Assembly: GCA_937981555.1 (NCBI GenBank)
Contig: CALJOK010000015.1
Coordinates: forward strand, 82,189-146,188
Source of the DNA: an uncultured Saprospiraceae bacterium
GTDB taxonomy: Bacteria > Bacteroidota > Bacteroidia > Chitinophagales > Saprospiraceae
Length of the DNA: 64,000 nt
Direction of reading: 5' to 3'
A program made the translations under genes and the position numbers. Of this stretch, positions 36,361-46,500 are shown one piece after another (positions within the stretch are counted from its first letter, which is position 1; each line of letters begins with the position of its first letter). The notes under the pieces were generated by a model, which worked only from the letters and a program-made list of their open reading frames with translations, searched no databases and was not told the DNA's origin.

Positions 36361-38217
36361 ATGGCAAAAATTTCAATTAATATAAAAGAGGGGAAAGTCG
36401 ATAAAGTTAGCGATATCATTGTCGGGATTGATTTGGGTACGACCAATAGTTTGGTGGCATACATCAAAGATGGAAAAGCAGTTGCGGTCAAAGGCAAAGA
36501 TGGAAAAAGTACACTTGTTCCATCTATCGTTCATTTTGGAAAAGACGGCGGAATTATCGTAGGGGAAGAAGCTAGAGAAAAACTCATCAGCGATCCTACC
36601 AATACGATTTATTCTGTCAAAAGATTAATGGGAAAATCTTACGATGATGTTGAGAATTTCGAGCAATATTTTGGTTATAAAATTATTGATGAAGACACCG
36701 AAAGTTTAGTTAAAGTTAGAGTTGACGACAAATTCTATACACCAATCGGACTCAGCGCTGAAATTCTTAAATCACTTAAGCATCGTATCGAAAAAGATCT
36801 TGGAGAGAAAATAAACAAAGCGGTGATCACCGTCCCAGCTTACTTCAACGATTCTCAAAGACAAGCCACTAGAGATGCTGGAAAATTAGCAGGTCTAGAT
36901 GTTTTGAGAATTGTAAATGAACCAACTGCTGCAAGTTTAGCTTACGGAATTGGACTTGATCCAGAAGAAACTAGAACGATTGCAGTTTACGATTTAGGTG
37001 GAGGAACATTCGACATTTCTATTTTACAAATCCAAAATGGCATTTTCGAAGTACTGTCAACCAATGGAGATACTTTCCTTGGTGGCGATGATTTTGATCG
37101 AGCGATTATTGATTTTTGGGTAAAAGAAAATAATCTTGATCCAACCCTTTTAAATCAAAATAAAGAACTCGCTCAAGCTATTCGATTGGAAGCAGAACAT
37201 GCCAAAAAATCATTGACTGATGCAGGTGATTTTTCCAGCTCAATTGAAAATTTACAATTAAATATAACGAAGGCTCAATTTGAAGAATTGACACAATCAC
37301 TCGTTCAGCGAACTTTAGATTGTTGTAAAAATGCATTGACTGATGCAGAAATTTCTGTTGAAAAAATAGATCATATTGTCATGGTCGGAGGTTCAACAAG
37401 AATTCCGCAAGTACAAAATTCTGTGGCTAGTTTTTTTGGAAAAACACTTTTCAACGAATTAAATCCTGATGAAGTAGTTGCCCTTGGTGCAGCCATTCAA
37501 GCAGATGTTTTAGCTGGGAATCAAAAAGATATTTTATTGCTCGATGTCACTCCGTTATCACTAGGAATTGAAACGGTGGGAGGATTGATGGATACAATTA
37601 TCCCTCGAAATTCTAAAGTGCCTAACAAAGCAGGCAGACAATATACCACTTCTGTTGATGGTCAAAAAAATCTAAAAGTGGCCGTTTATCAAGGAGAAAG
37701 AGATTTAGTAAATGACAATCGGAAGTTGGGAGAATTTATTTTAAAAGGTATTCCTCCTATGCCTGCAGGCTTGCCAAAAATCGAAATTCAATTTATTCTT
37801 AACGCTGATGGAATTTTAAAAGTCAAAGCAAAAGAACTGCGTTCAAATGTCGAAACTGAAATTGAAATCAAATCTCAATATGGTTTATCTGAAGAAGAGA
37901 TGGCTCAAATGCTGATCGATTCAATACAAAATGCAGAAGCTGATATGAAGATTAGAGGATTGTTGGAAGCTCGAAATGAAGCCAATAATATTTTACTTTC
38001 GTCCGATAAATTTTTGCATCAAAATGAGGAAATTTTATCCGAAGAAGAAAAAACAGAGACAAAGACATTGATTGAAAATTTAAAACAATCAGTCAATGGA
38101 GGTGATAAAGATGCGATCAATAAAGCGATGGATGATTTAAATACTTTCACTTCTCCCCTCGCCCATCGAGCAATGGATGTGAATATTCAAAAAGCAATGA
38201 AAGGGAAAAAGGTTTAG
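36361..38217 (+). CDS. hscA: Hsp70 chaperone of the HscA type (Fe-S cluster assembly)
   Basis: This 618-residue Hsp70 has the ATPase motifs [35 protein letters not shown] and [12 protein letters not shown], and the substrate domain after about residue 385. The segment [16 protein letters not shown] reads PPMPAG, as in HscA, rather than the PPAPRG of DnaK, and the lid is short without the DnaK acidic tail. HscA helps transfer Fe-S clusters from IscU. No isc or hscB gene is adjacent, so a more general Hsp70 role is not excluded. Confidence 0.85.
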   Translation: MAKISINIKEGKVDKVSDIIVGIDLGTTNSLVAYIKDGKAVAVKGKDGKSTLVPSIVHFGKDGGIIVGEEAREKLISDPTNTIYSVKRLMGKSYDDVENFEQYFGYKIIDEDTESLVKVRVDDKFYTPIGLSAEILKSLKHRIEKDLGEKINKAVITVPAYFNDSQRQATRDAGKLAGLDVLRIVNEPTAASLAYGIGLDPEETRTIAVYDLGGGTFDISILQIQNGIFEVLSTNGDTFLGGDDFDRAIIDFWVKENNLDPTLLNQNKELAQAIRLEAEHAKKSLTDAGDFSSSIENLQLNITKAQFEELTQSLVQRTLDCCKNALTDAEISVEKIDHIVMVGGSTRIPQVQNSVASFFGKTLFNELNPDEVVALGAAIQADVLAGNQKDILLLDVTPLSLGIETVGGLMDTIIPRNSKVPNKAGRQYTTSVDGQKNLKVAVYQGERDLVNDNRKLGEFILKGIPPMPAGLPKIEIQFILNADGILKVKAKELRSNVETEIEIKSQYGLSEEEMAQMLIDSIQNAEADMKIRGLLEARNEANNILLSSDKFLHQNEEILSEEEKTETKTLIENLKQSVNGGDKDAINKAMDDLNTFTSPLAHRAMDVNIQKAMKGKKV

Positions 38218-38234
38218 AAATCTAAAAAAAAATA

Positions 38235-38768
38235 TTATCCTTTTTTTAAGTCTTTAATTATTTCTAGAGAATATTTTTCTGGGAATTCACCATACCATTT
38301 TACCAAAGTTTCTTCTCCCAGATGATCATAAATGAATGAGTACTGAAGTTTAAGTTTTTCTTCTTTTTCATTTTTCATTCCCTCTGGGTCGCTCTTCATT
38401 TTCTTATAATAATCCTCCTTATCAGCTTTGCTAGTTGGAGAGTGATCAATAAAAAACCCAAAATTCTCTTGGCAAAATTTCCTGTAATCAACCGTAAAAA
38501 GAATAAAAGTGTGCCACATCTCATCAACGATCAAGAGAGACTCATCAACAAATAAAGTGATCTTTTTTTCTCCTGAATTTAAGTTCTGTTGCTTACTTGA
38601 AGCAAGTAGCCATAACCATTTCTTAGTTTCTTCAAATATGTCACTAGACGCTTCCCAATCCAAATCAAAATGATCCATAAATCGGTAAACTATATCTTCA
38701 TTTTGATAAGCCAACACTTCTGACAATGGTTTAATTTCAATAGTATTCTCCGTATTTACAAAATCCAT
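38235..38768 (-). CDS. conserved protein with WHTF..FC..FG motif, next to a peptide gene
   Basis: The 177-residue cytoplasmic protein has no signal peptide. Its most distinctive part is residues 82-109: DEMWHTFILFT, then FCQENFG and a final FIDH. His86, Cys99 and His109 are candidate ligands or catalytic residues. The pattern recalls the D-x-x-W-H...FG.F..H segment of glycine-rich-domain (GRDP/DUF1399-like) proteins, an analogy I cannot confirm. It lies 112 bp downstream of the small peptide gene at 38881-39021 on the same strand. A hairpin stands between them, so co-expression would need read-through. Function unknown. Confidence 0.75.
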   Translation of the reverse strand: MDFVNTENTIEIKPLSEVLAYQNEDIVYRFMDHFDLDWEASSDIFEETKKWLWLLASSKQQNLNSGEKKITLFVDESLLIVDEMWHTFILFTVDYRKFCQENFGFFIDHSPTSKADKEDYYKKMKSDPEGMKNEKEEKLKLQYSFIYDHLGEETLVKWYGEFPEKYSLEIIKDLKKG

Positions 38769-38846
38769 TTTATTTAATTAAAGATTAATCAATTGAGTAT
38801 CGATGATACAATTTTCAATATTTAAAATGCTATTAAACAAAAAAGT

Positions 38847-38880
38847 AAGAGGTGGAATTTATAATTCCACCTCTTGTTTT
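38847..38880. terminator. terminator directly after the peptide gene
   Basis: AAGAGGTGGAATT pairs perfectly with 38863-38875 across a 3-nt loop. On the minus strand it begins six bases after the peptide stop codon and is followed by a T run. It probably ends or attenuates that transcript before the gene at 38768. Confidence 0.75.
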
Positions 38881-39021
38881 TTAACTACATCCGCCAAGGC
38901 AGAATGGTGGCGGATCACTTTTCCCTCCACCTTTCGTGTTTTTCTTGATTAACGAATCAATTAATTGAGCTTTGCTCATTTTCTTTTTGAAATCTTGAAT
39001 TTTTAATGAATTCTTTTTCAT
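38881..39021 (-). CDS. 46-residue putative RiPP precursor peptide
   Basis: The frame starts with ATG at 39021 and stops with TAA at 38881. The first part, MKKNSLKIQDFKKKMSKAQL and on to KKNTKGGG, is a basic amphipathic leader. The MKKxSLK start and a diglycine-type end are both typical of Bacteroidota natural-product precursor leaders. The remaining 13 residues, KSDPPPFCLGGCS, form a small core with two cysteines, three prolines and two serines. A terminator follows at once. No modification enzyme (rSAM, LanB/LanC, ATP-grasp), protease or exporter is within the window nearby. The core-coding DNA includes a short palindrome (ATCCGCCA/TGGCGGAT), so a chance frame across a repeat is the main alternative. 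Confidence 0.6.
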   Translation of the reverse strand: MKKNSLKIQDFKKKMSKAQLIDSLIKKNTKGGGKSDPPPFCLGGCS

Positions 39022-39626
39022 CTTTTAAAAAGTTTTAAGTGTTTGTAAAATAAAATACCAACTAAGGGGATATTAAATAGAGATTCTTAAAGCAAAAAAG
39101 CTTCATGAAAATCATAATTAATCAATGGGTGATTGAATGATTCATTTTAGTCATAAAATGAAAATTCAAATCTAATTACTTGAGTAGATTAAGGTTATTA
39201 TAGGGTGTATGTTATCCTCAAGTAATTGAGAACTTAGTTATTTTAGGTAATTTAAAATCTATAAAAAACGAAGATTGTCAGGGAATCCTCTAAGAAGTGA
39301 AATTGAATTTAGGTAAGAATTAATGGTTATGTTTTAGTATTCATTTCTAGCTTCTGTAATATCAAAGCTAATTCGTTTTATTAGAAAAAACAAATATTTA
39401 TAATTTTTTTTAATATAAAATTTTGGCATTAAAAAATAAGTGCATGCGAACCGTGTTTTATTTAATACATAAATAAACGTTAAATATCTAAATTCAAGTT
39501 ATCTAGCTTAAATTTTGCTTTATTAATGAAGTAAAGAAGTCTAAACCACTTTCTTTTAGCAAAATCAATGTTTTATTTTTGCTAGTCCAAATAAAACTCA
39601 TTACATATTTTTAATTATATTTAGAT
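39022..39626. promoter_or_regulatory. 605-bp region upstream of the peptide gene and the serine-hydrolase homologue
   Basis: No gene is visible on either strand. Two perfect inverted repeats lie on the peptide-gene side: TTCATTTTA at 39141-39149 with 39154-39162, and AATTACTTGAG at 39174-39184 with 39217-39227. A minus-strand TAGATTTG box (39174-39167) could be a -7 element of the peptide gene, with a leader of about 140 nt. On the plus strand TATTTTTG at 39574-39581 is a candidate -7 element for the gene at 39627. Confidence 0.45.
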
Positions 39627-40754
39627 ATGAGAAAAACTATTTTTCTATTTTTATTTTCCCTTCTTTTTGTTTCCAATCTTTGGTCTCAGGATAGAGCTAA
39701 TTTGCAAAAGCAAATTGAAAAAATTATTCATTATGATACTGAAATTAAATTCTCAGAAACACCTGGCTTTATCATTGGAGTAAAATATCAAGATTCTGTT
39801 TTCTATTTTGGTTATGGCTCTATCTCTAAAGAGTTTAAGCAAGTTCCTGATGAAAAAACGATTTTTGAGATAGGAGGTTTGACCAAAACTTTTACCAGTT
39901 CATTGGTAAGCCTTTTGGTGGAAGAAGGGAAAATGGAATTTGAAAAACCATTGAATGATTACTTCTCTGCTTCAGAAAAAAATGAAGAAACTCAACTGAT
40001 CACAATTGATCAATTATTGACGCATACTTCTCGATTACCTCGAATGCCAATAGAATTTGGCGTAAAAGAAATTGAAGAAAATAATCCATATGCTCATTAT
40101 ACGAAGCAAGATTTAATGGATTTCTACAAAGAGTATATTCCACTTGAACCTAAAAAGAAGAGAAAAGAAAAAAAGAAAAATAAGGACAACTATTCTTATT
40201 CTCATCTAAATTATGCCTTAGTGGAAATGGCAATTGAGTCTAGCCAAAATAGTAATTTTGAAAATCTTTTGACAGACAAAATCTTAGCACCAATCGAAAT
40301 GAATGATACTCGGGTTAAGTTATCGGAAGATCAGAAAAAACGTTTGGCAACTGGGTATACTACAAGTGGTCAATCGACGCCGCCTTGGACATTTCAATCT
40401 TTCAAAGCATCCGAAGGTCTGAAGTCTACCGCTCAAGATTTAATTAAGTTTGCAGAAGTTCATATGGGAGAAAGTAACTCAAGATTGACCAAAGCATTTT
40501 ATGCAACACATGAAGGAAGGAAAACAACTAGTCGAAATAAAAAAGTTACCTCTGCACGCGGATGGCATGTAATTTCTCCAAAAAATTATTACGATATTGT
40601 TCTTCATACAGGTAATACTAATGGTCATCGATCCTATTTAGCTTTTGTCAAAGAGAGCGAAACAGCTGTGGTGATTTTGACGAATTCAGAGCACAATCTT
40701 TATAACTTAGGATATTATATTTTAAGAATGTTGAATAATAATTGGATGAAGTAA
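39627..40754 (+). CDS. beta-lactamase-like serine hydrolase homologue lacking the nucleophile
   Basis: The 375-residue protein has a signal peptide (ends LWSQ) and the class C beta-lactamase/DD-peptidase fold. Where the family has S-x-x-K, it reads G84-L-T-K87 (FEIGGLTKTFT), so the catalytic serine is glycine. The Y-x-N motif reads Y191-S-H193. The H-T-G triad after LHTG is kept, and the lysine is kept. It also has a Lys-rich insert (KKKRKEKKKNK, about 176-186). It is probably not an active hydrolase and may bind peptidoglycan or peptide ligands. The frame is otherwise intact, so it is not an obvious pseudogene. Confidence 0.85.
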   Translation: MRKTIFLFLFSLLFVSNLWSQDRANLQKQIEKIIHYDTEIKFSETPGFIIGVKYQDSVFYFGYGSISKEFKQVPDEKTIFEIGGLTKTFTSSLVSLLVEEGKMEFEKPLNDYFSASEKNEETQLITIDQLLTHTSRLPRMPIEFGVKEIEENNPYAHYTKQDLMDFYKEYIPLEPKKKRKEKKKNKDNYSYSHLNYALVEMAIESSQNSNFENLLTDKILAPIEMNDTRVKLSEDQKKRLATGYTTSGQSTPPWTFQSFKASEGLKSTAQDLIKFAEVHMGESNSRLTKAFYATHEGRKTTSRNKKVTSARGWHVISPKNYYDIVLHTGNTNGHRSYLAFVKESETAVVILTNSEHNLYNLGYYILRMLNNNWMK

Positions 40755-40880
40755 AAAATCAAAATAGGAATCAAAATTAAAACTCCACAACTTTATTTTA
40801 TTCAAATAAAATCATCACTTTTGATTTTGATTGCCTTCCAATAAAGGCATGTTTTGATTAAACAAACATAACCACTTACA

Positions 40881-41792
40881 ATGTCTAGCGAAATAAACCC
40901 CTCGCCTACTGCTCAAAAAAAACGAATACTTTTTATTGTAAATCCGTTTTCTGGAATTAGTAAAAAAGGAAAATTAGCTCAACAAATTGAGCAACACTTG
41001 GATACCCATCTTTTCGATTTCGAAATAAAAAATACTCAAGCTGCTGGCCACGCAACGGAACTTGCGAGAGAAGCCATGTCGCAAAATTTTGATCTGGTGG
41101 TTGCCGTTGGTGGCGATGGATCCGTCAATGAAGTAGCAGCTGCACTTATCGATTCAAAAACTATTTTAGGAATAATTCCAGCAGGTTCAGGTAATGGATT
41201 TGCTCGGCATTTAGGATTAAGCACTAATATTGTCAAAGCAATTCAACAGCTTAATCATGGAAAAATACTGCGCATTGATACAGTCAAAATGAATGGACGA
41301 CCGTTTGTCAATTTAGCAGGATTAGGATTTGATGGATGGGTTTCTTATAAATTAAAGCAAAGTAAATTTCGAGGTTTTTTGGGTTATGGAAAAATCGTAA
41401 CTCAGGAATCATTTAAGTTTAAGCCTCAAACTTATCAAATAAATATTGATGGGAAAATTCTGGAGGAGGAATGTCTTTGTTTGGAAATTGTAAATGCACC
41501 AATGTTTGGATATAATTTTGAGATTGCTCCTCACGCAAAATTCAATGATGGAATCTTAGAAATGGTAGTAGTCAAAAAAATGACTCCTTGGAAGTTTCCA
41601 CAATTAGCTTGGCATTCTTATCAAAAAACAATCAATGAAAGTGGTTTGACAAAATGCTATTCTGGAAAAAATATTAAAGTAAAAATTGTGGAAGAAACGC
41701 CAGTCCATATGGATGGAGAAGGAATGTTAGTAAATGAAGATTTAGAATTTTCTATTAATCCTTTATCTTTGTCGGTGTGGGTTCCGAAATAG
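40881..41792 (+). CDS. diacylglycerol/sphingosine kinase family lipid kinase
   Basis: This 303-residue cytoplasmic protein has the DAGK catalytic motifs: KRILFIVNPFSG at the start, VVAVGGDGSVNEVAAALI for nucleotide binding, and GIIPAGSGNGFARHLGL. The C-terminal beta domain includes HMDGEGM. Relatives phosphorylate diacylglycerol or other lipids with ATP. It is the first gene of a compact four-gene plus-strand cluster (gaps 53, 16 and 20 bp). A small TGCCTT/AAGGCA hairpin lies upstream at 40832-40849. Confidence 0.93.
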   Translation: MSSEINPSPTAQKKRILFIVNPFSGISKKGKLAQQIEQHLDTHLFDFEIKNTQAAGHATELAREAMSQNFDLVVAVGGDGSVNEVAAALIDSKTILGIIPAGSGNGFARHLGLSTNIVKAIQQLNHGKILRIDTVKMNGRPFVNLAGLGFDGWVSYKLKQSKFRGFLGYGKIVTQESFKFKPQTYQINIDGKILEEECLCLEIVNAPMFGYNFEIAPHAKFNDGILEMVVVKKMTPWKFPQLAWHSYQKTINESGLTKCYSGKNIKVKIVEETPVHMDGEGMLVNEDLEFSINPLSLSVWVPK

Positions 41793-41845
41793 TTTTTTCC
41801 AAAAAAAATTAGATAAAAATCATAGATAAGTTCTAAGACATAATT

Positions 41846-42490
41846 ATGAATAAAGAAGACGATAACGATATCACCTCATGGATTCATCAAAATAGAAATC
41901 TGGGTGTGGCCGAAAATGTGGTTAAAAATGTCATTCCTGAGAAATTTGAGACTTACTTCAAATTGTATTTTCCAATCATTTTCGAAAACGAAGAATATGG
42001 ACAAATTAAAAAGATCACCTATTTAGAAATTGCTGAACTAAGCAATCTTTCTTTTGAAGGAAAGTTTAGTGCGAAAAGTTTTCCAAGTTACATTTCTCCT
42101 TTTATTACTGCTTCAGATGAAGATGAATATAAAATGTTGGCCAATTTACAAGCAATATTAGAGGAGGATCAACCGATTATTTTTTATGGATTGGGTGGAG
42201 AAAATTTACCAGAAAAATTTACAGATCCTTGGGCTTCGGTTGGTCAGATAAATAGTTTGACTAATATTGTAAAAGCCATGAATGAATTTGCGAAAATGGA
42301 AATCGTCAATTTTCCGAGCTATATTTCCCCAAAGGATCAAAGTTGGCTGATCGGAAATATCATTTTACAATCAGGAGTTTTAGTGCTGGGATGTGAAGAA
42401 GATTTAGCAAAAAAAATAAGAGCACAATCAGAAATTGAATTTATTGAATTGGAAGCGAGTGATGAGTATTTTGATTTTGGTGAAAAATGA
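41846..42490 (+). CDS. hypothetical protein in lipid-kinase operon
   Basis: The 214-residue product has no signal peptide or membrane segment and is acidic. The segment SFPSYISPF recurs as NFPSYISP about 85 residues later, suggesting an internal duplication. I recognise no family. Its place between the lipid kinase and a membrane protein, with gaps of 53 and 16 bp, suggests co-transcription but says little about function. Confidence 0.7.
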   Translation: MNKEDDNDITSWIHQNRNLGVAENVVKNVIPEKFETYFKLYFPIIFENEEYGQIKKITYLEIAELSNLSFEGKFSAKSFPSYISPFITASDEDEYKMLANLQAILEEDQPIIFYGLGGENLPEKFTDPWASVGQINSLTNIVKAMNEFAKMEIVNFPSYISPKDQSWLIGNIILQSGVLVLGCEEDLAKKIRAQSEIEFIELEASDEYFDFGEK

Positions 42491-42506
42491 TGAATCATAA
42501 AATAGT

Positions 42507-43163
42507 ATGAGTGACGATAAAACAGTACTTGAAATCAAATCATATTTTTTTAAATATTTTAAAGTCATAACGCTGAACTTTATTGCTCCTCTTTGGGTAA
42601 TAATGATAATTAATGAAGGAATTGCAGTTTGGAAAATATTTTCTTGGTACCAACTAGATATTATTTTTTGGGAAAATAAATCATATTTAAGTGAAACGTT
42701 ATTAGTATTTTTCGTCCCAATAATTTATATCTATTGGTTCTTCCATTTAACTATCAAAAAAATATTACTTGCTATTCAGCATGACCTTTTTAGAGGGTGG
42801 AATAAAGAATTATCAAAAGTGATTGGTATGTATCTAATAAAAAGATATACCAATAAGGAAGGCATAAAAAATGCCGCAGATTTGGATGGAATTGTAATGT
42901 GGATGAACCAAAAAATTGCAAGTTTACCAAAGTGGTTACAATGGGTTGCCAAGAGATTATTTGATCAAATTCCCATTTTAGATTTTATCAATAGTTACCA
43001 GTTTTCTGATTTAGAAAATTTAAACGAAGAAAAAATCTCAACCAGTATCGAAAATAAAATCAATGAAATGCAATTGTCTTTAATTGATGAAGTTGTTCCT
43101 TGGTGGATGATTTTTATTATACCAATCAACATACTTCTAATTTTGCATTACATTAATTTGTAA
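42507..43163 (+). CDS. membrane protein of unknown function
   Basis: The 218-residue protein has three or four hydrophobic segments: about 18-32, 60-78 and a C-terminal helix ending in IIPINILLILHYINL. Between them is a soluble stretch with KEGIKNAADLDGIVMWMN. It is likely anchored in the inner membrane. No family is recognised. It lies 16 bp after the previous gene and 20 bp before the SUI1-like gene. Confidence 0.7.
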   Translation: MSDDKTVLEIKSYFFKYFKVITLNFIAPLWVIMIINEGIAVWKIFSWYQLDIIFWENKSYLSETLLVFFVPIIYIYWFFHLTIKKILLAIQHDLFRGWNKELSKVIGMYLIKRYTNKEGIKNAADLDGIVMWMNQKIASLPKWLQWVAKRLFDQIPILDFINSYQFSDLENLNEEKISTSIENKINEMQLSLIDEVVPWWMIFIIPINILLILHYINL

Positions 43164-43183
43164 AAATTTAAAATTTACTACTC

Positions 43184-43540
43184 ATGTCAAAAAGTAAAAA
43201 ACCTCAATCAGATTTCAATTTTGTTTTTTCTACAAATTCTGATTTTCAACCTAGCAATGATGACGAAATGCAGGAAGAGACATTTGCTCCTAATCAGCAA
43301 AAACTTCGGGTGATGATTGATCGAAAAAAACGTAAAGGTAAAGAAGTAACCTTAGTCGTTGGTTTTGAAGGAAATGAAGAGGACTTAAAAGAATTGGGAA
43401 AATACCTAAAGTCTAAATGTGGCGTAGGTGGAAGTGTGAAAGATTATGAAATTATGGTTCAAGGAAACCAAAAAGATAAAGTTGTAAAACTATTGTTAGA
43501 AAAAGGATATTCACAGACAAAAGGTGCAGGTGGAAATTAA
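43184..43540 (+). CDS. SUI1/eIF1-like translation factor (YciH type)
   Basis: The 118-residue protein has a disordered acidic start and a SUI1 domain from about residue 45 on: KLRVMIDRKKRKGKEVTLVV, LKELGKYLKSKCGVGGSVKD, EIMVQGNQKDKVVKLLLEKG. Bacterial SUI1 proteins resemble eukaryotic eIF1 and may influence start-codon selection on ribosomes; their role in Bacteroidota is unclear. It is the last gene of the cluster and a long hairpin follows. Confidence 0.93.
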   Translation: MSKSKKPQSDFNFVFSTNSDFQPSNDDEMQEETFAPNQQKLRVMIDRKKRKGKEVTLVVGFEGNEEDLKELGKYLKSKCGVGGSVKDYEIMVQGNQKDKVVKLLLEKGYSQTKGAGGN

Positions 43541-43584
43541 AAAAAGGCGGTTTTCACTAAGCAACTGCTTACTGAAAACCGCCT
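43539..43584. terminator. long hairpin terminator between convergent genes
   Basis: AGGCGGTTTTCA-C-TAAGCA pairs with TGCTTA-C-TGAAAACCGCCT, two stem segments split by a C-C mismatch, with a 2-nt loop. On the minus strand it is followed by a run of seven T, so it mainly serves the adhesin gene ending at 43593. Confidence 0.8.
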
Positions 43585-43592
43585 ACTGAAGA

Positions 43593-46500
43593 CTATCGAT
43601 TAATCTCTAAATAGCCTTGAAAGACTCGATTATCATCGGGGTCATTTAATTCTAAAACATAGAAATACGTTCCGTCAGGCACTTCTCGTTTTCCATTATA
43701 AGTTCCATTCCAATCATTTTTGTAGCCTACTGTTTCGTAAACTTTATTTCCCCAACGATTGTAAATTTTCAAATCACTATTCGGATAATCAGTAATTCCG
43801 GCAATATAGAATACATCATTAACTTGATCTCCATTTGGTGAAACTGCATTAAAAATTACAAGGTCAGTACAATTTAGAAAGATACAAACATTGGCTGTAT
43901 CACATCCATTTGGATTACAAACAACATAGGAAAAACTGTCTATTCTTTCACAATAAATATCCCCAGCATTGTAGGTTACAGAACCATCTAAGTTCAGCGT
44001 TGCTGTTCCATATAATGGTTGTTCCAAAATATACATCGTATCAATTCCTCCGTAGATAATGTCATTTTGTTTTACATTTACGACGACTGGCAATCCAATA
44101 TCAACTGAATCTTTATCATCTACTAACATTGGAAGACCATTATATTCCACTACACTTATACACATATAAGTAGTATCACAAAACCCTAAATCATCACAAA
44201 ATTCAATGCAAGCAGAATCTTGACCAAGTGCTAAACCTGTATATTCAATTCCTAACATTCCAAAGTCTTCAAAAAATTCTACTTCAGTTCCGCTTTCGTC
44301 AGGACAGAAATTTTGAAGGGAAACAATATTTCCAGGAAGTTGAGAAGTCTCTAAAAACATGGTATCTGTCTGTCCAATAAATATTGTATCACAAAATGTA
44401 TTTGGTGCAATTTCATCACATGGCATTACCAAAATAGAGTAACTCGCTTCACATCCAAGACTATCTGTAACGATGACATCATATAACCCAACCTCTAAAT
44501 CTACTCTATCTTGAGTATCTAAAGAATCAGGTAAATCTGCCCAGTCAAAATTATATGGAGATGTTCCTCCTTGAACTTCTGAAGTAATTGATCCACCTAA
44601 ATCGCAATCTGAATTGACTGTAAAATTAATTTCCAAAGTTTCTGTGGATTCTATAGTAAAGCAATCTTGACCTGCCACACATCCACTTGAATCAGAAATA
44701 ATTAAACAATAATCACCTGCTGAGAGATTTCCATTTTCAAAATTCTGAAAACCATTTGTTATCATGGTATCAGCTGGAGCATTAAAGCTTGGGTCGAAAT
44801 TAACCGTAAAGACAACAGAGCCATCTTCTGAACCAACACAAGAAGAACCAATCACTTCCGTAATTAAAATATCTGCTGCTGGAACATTATCTGTTAAAAC
44901 AAAATCATACACCAACTCACACATCGTAGAATCCAAATCTGTAATTGTTACAGAATAAAACCCTGATGCTATGTTTATTTCAGTATCTATTCCACTTGTC
45001 CAGCTGTAAGAATAATTTCCACTTCCACCAGTTACATTGATAGTCGCTGAACCATTTGCCACTCCACAATCTGGAGCTTGATTGACTGTCAACGATGCTG
45101 CCAAAGGATTTTGTTCTTCGATAACTACTTCGATGACATTAGGACAATTTGGATTAGCAGGATCAGAAATTGTTACAAAATGTACACCTGCTGTTAAATC
45201 ATTTCGTACAGAACCTGTAGAGTTATCTTCCCATAAAAAGTTCAAAGTATCAGGCATTAAAGTCGCTGAACCATTTGGTAAAACACAAGTTGCTGGTGTC
45301 GTGGTCGCCGTCGCCGAAGGTCCATCTGAATTTTGAATAATCAAATAAACTGTATCGTTACAAGCGGTTGAATTATTATTTTGAATAGCAATTTCATATC
45401 CTCCAAATGGTAAATCCATTCGTACATTTCCAACACCAATTGGTGATCCCACATCAGGAGTCCAAGTGAAAGTATAATTATTTGGATCATCTACTAAATT
45501 GATCGTTGCCTCTCCAATTGCATTTCCACAAGTTGATTCGACCGTAATAATACTGCTGATCTCTATATCATCACAAGGACAAACAATCACATCCATAACT
45601 ACATCTGCGGTATCTCGACAGCCTACTAGATTTTCGACTACTAAACTATACGTCGCTCCTGCAATTGGAGTAACCATGATACTATCACCTGTTCCAAGTG
45701 AAGCACCATTCTCTAACCATTCATATGAAATCCCAGTTCCACCGACTAACAGAATCGATTCTCCTTCGCAAGCAATTGCAGGATTGACTAACACTTCTGC
45801 AGTAGCTCCTTCATTAACACTTAGCGTAATTTGCTCAGTTGAAAAACAGCCACTTGTCGTATCAGTACCCGTAACTTGATAGATCGTTTCAACAGAAGGC
45901 ATCACTATTATTGGAGAACCATTTCCAATAGGCGTATTTGTTGTTAGATTTTCCCATGCATAAATGTCTGCTCCAGTTGCAGTTAAAGCAACTTCATCAC
46001 CACCACAAATAAATGTGGTAGAACTAGAAGTAATTTCAACATCTGGTGATGGAAAAACTTGAATTACCACATCAGCAGTATCAAAGAATCCAGGAAAAGC
46101 ATTGTCTTCAACAATCACTTGATAGTTATAGGTATTCCCTGGAAGTCCATTTGAAAACATTGGATTTGGAATATTATAAGCACTCAAATTTCCTGTCGAA
46201 GCATTCCCCGCATCTTCTACCCATACATAATCAGTTCCTCCTGAAGCAGTAAATTGAATTATTTCTTCTGCGCAAATCATCGTATCATAAGGTTCAACTG
46301 AAATCGTAACTGCTCCACCAATTTGAACTTCTACTATTGCTTCACCTGTACATCCTGATGCACTAGTAACCGTAACTGAATAATCAGTATCAACTGCTGG
46401 AGAGGCAACTGGATTAGAACTTGTCGAATCATCTAAAGTGATACCTGGTGACCAAACATAGGTGTAAGGTGCAAATCCTCCAACTACCGTTGGTGATAAA

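Noticed and set aside
36361..38217. Calling the Hsp70 gene dnaK
   Set aside because: The PPMPAG segment and the missing acidic tail fit HscA better, although neighbouring isc genes are absent.
38885..38911. Reading the short ATCCGCCA/TGGCGGAT palindrome as a terminator
   Set aside because: It lies inside the coding part of the peptide, has no T tail, and a better terminator follows the stop codon. It is kept as a caution against the peptide call.
45499..45879. 126-residue frame opposite the giant adhesin
   Set aside because: The Ser/Thr-rich frame mirrors the Thr/Asp-rich adhesin codons; there is no sign of independent coding.
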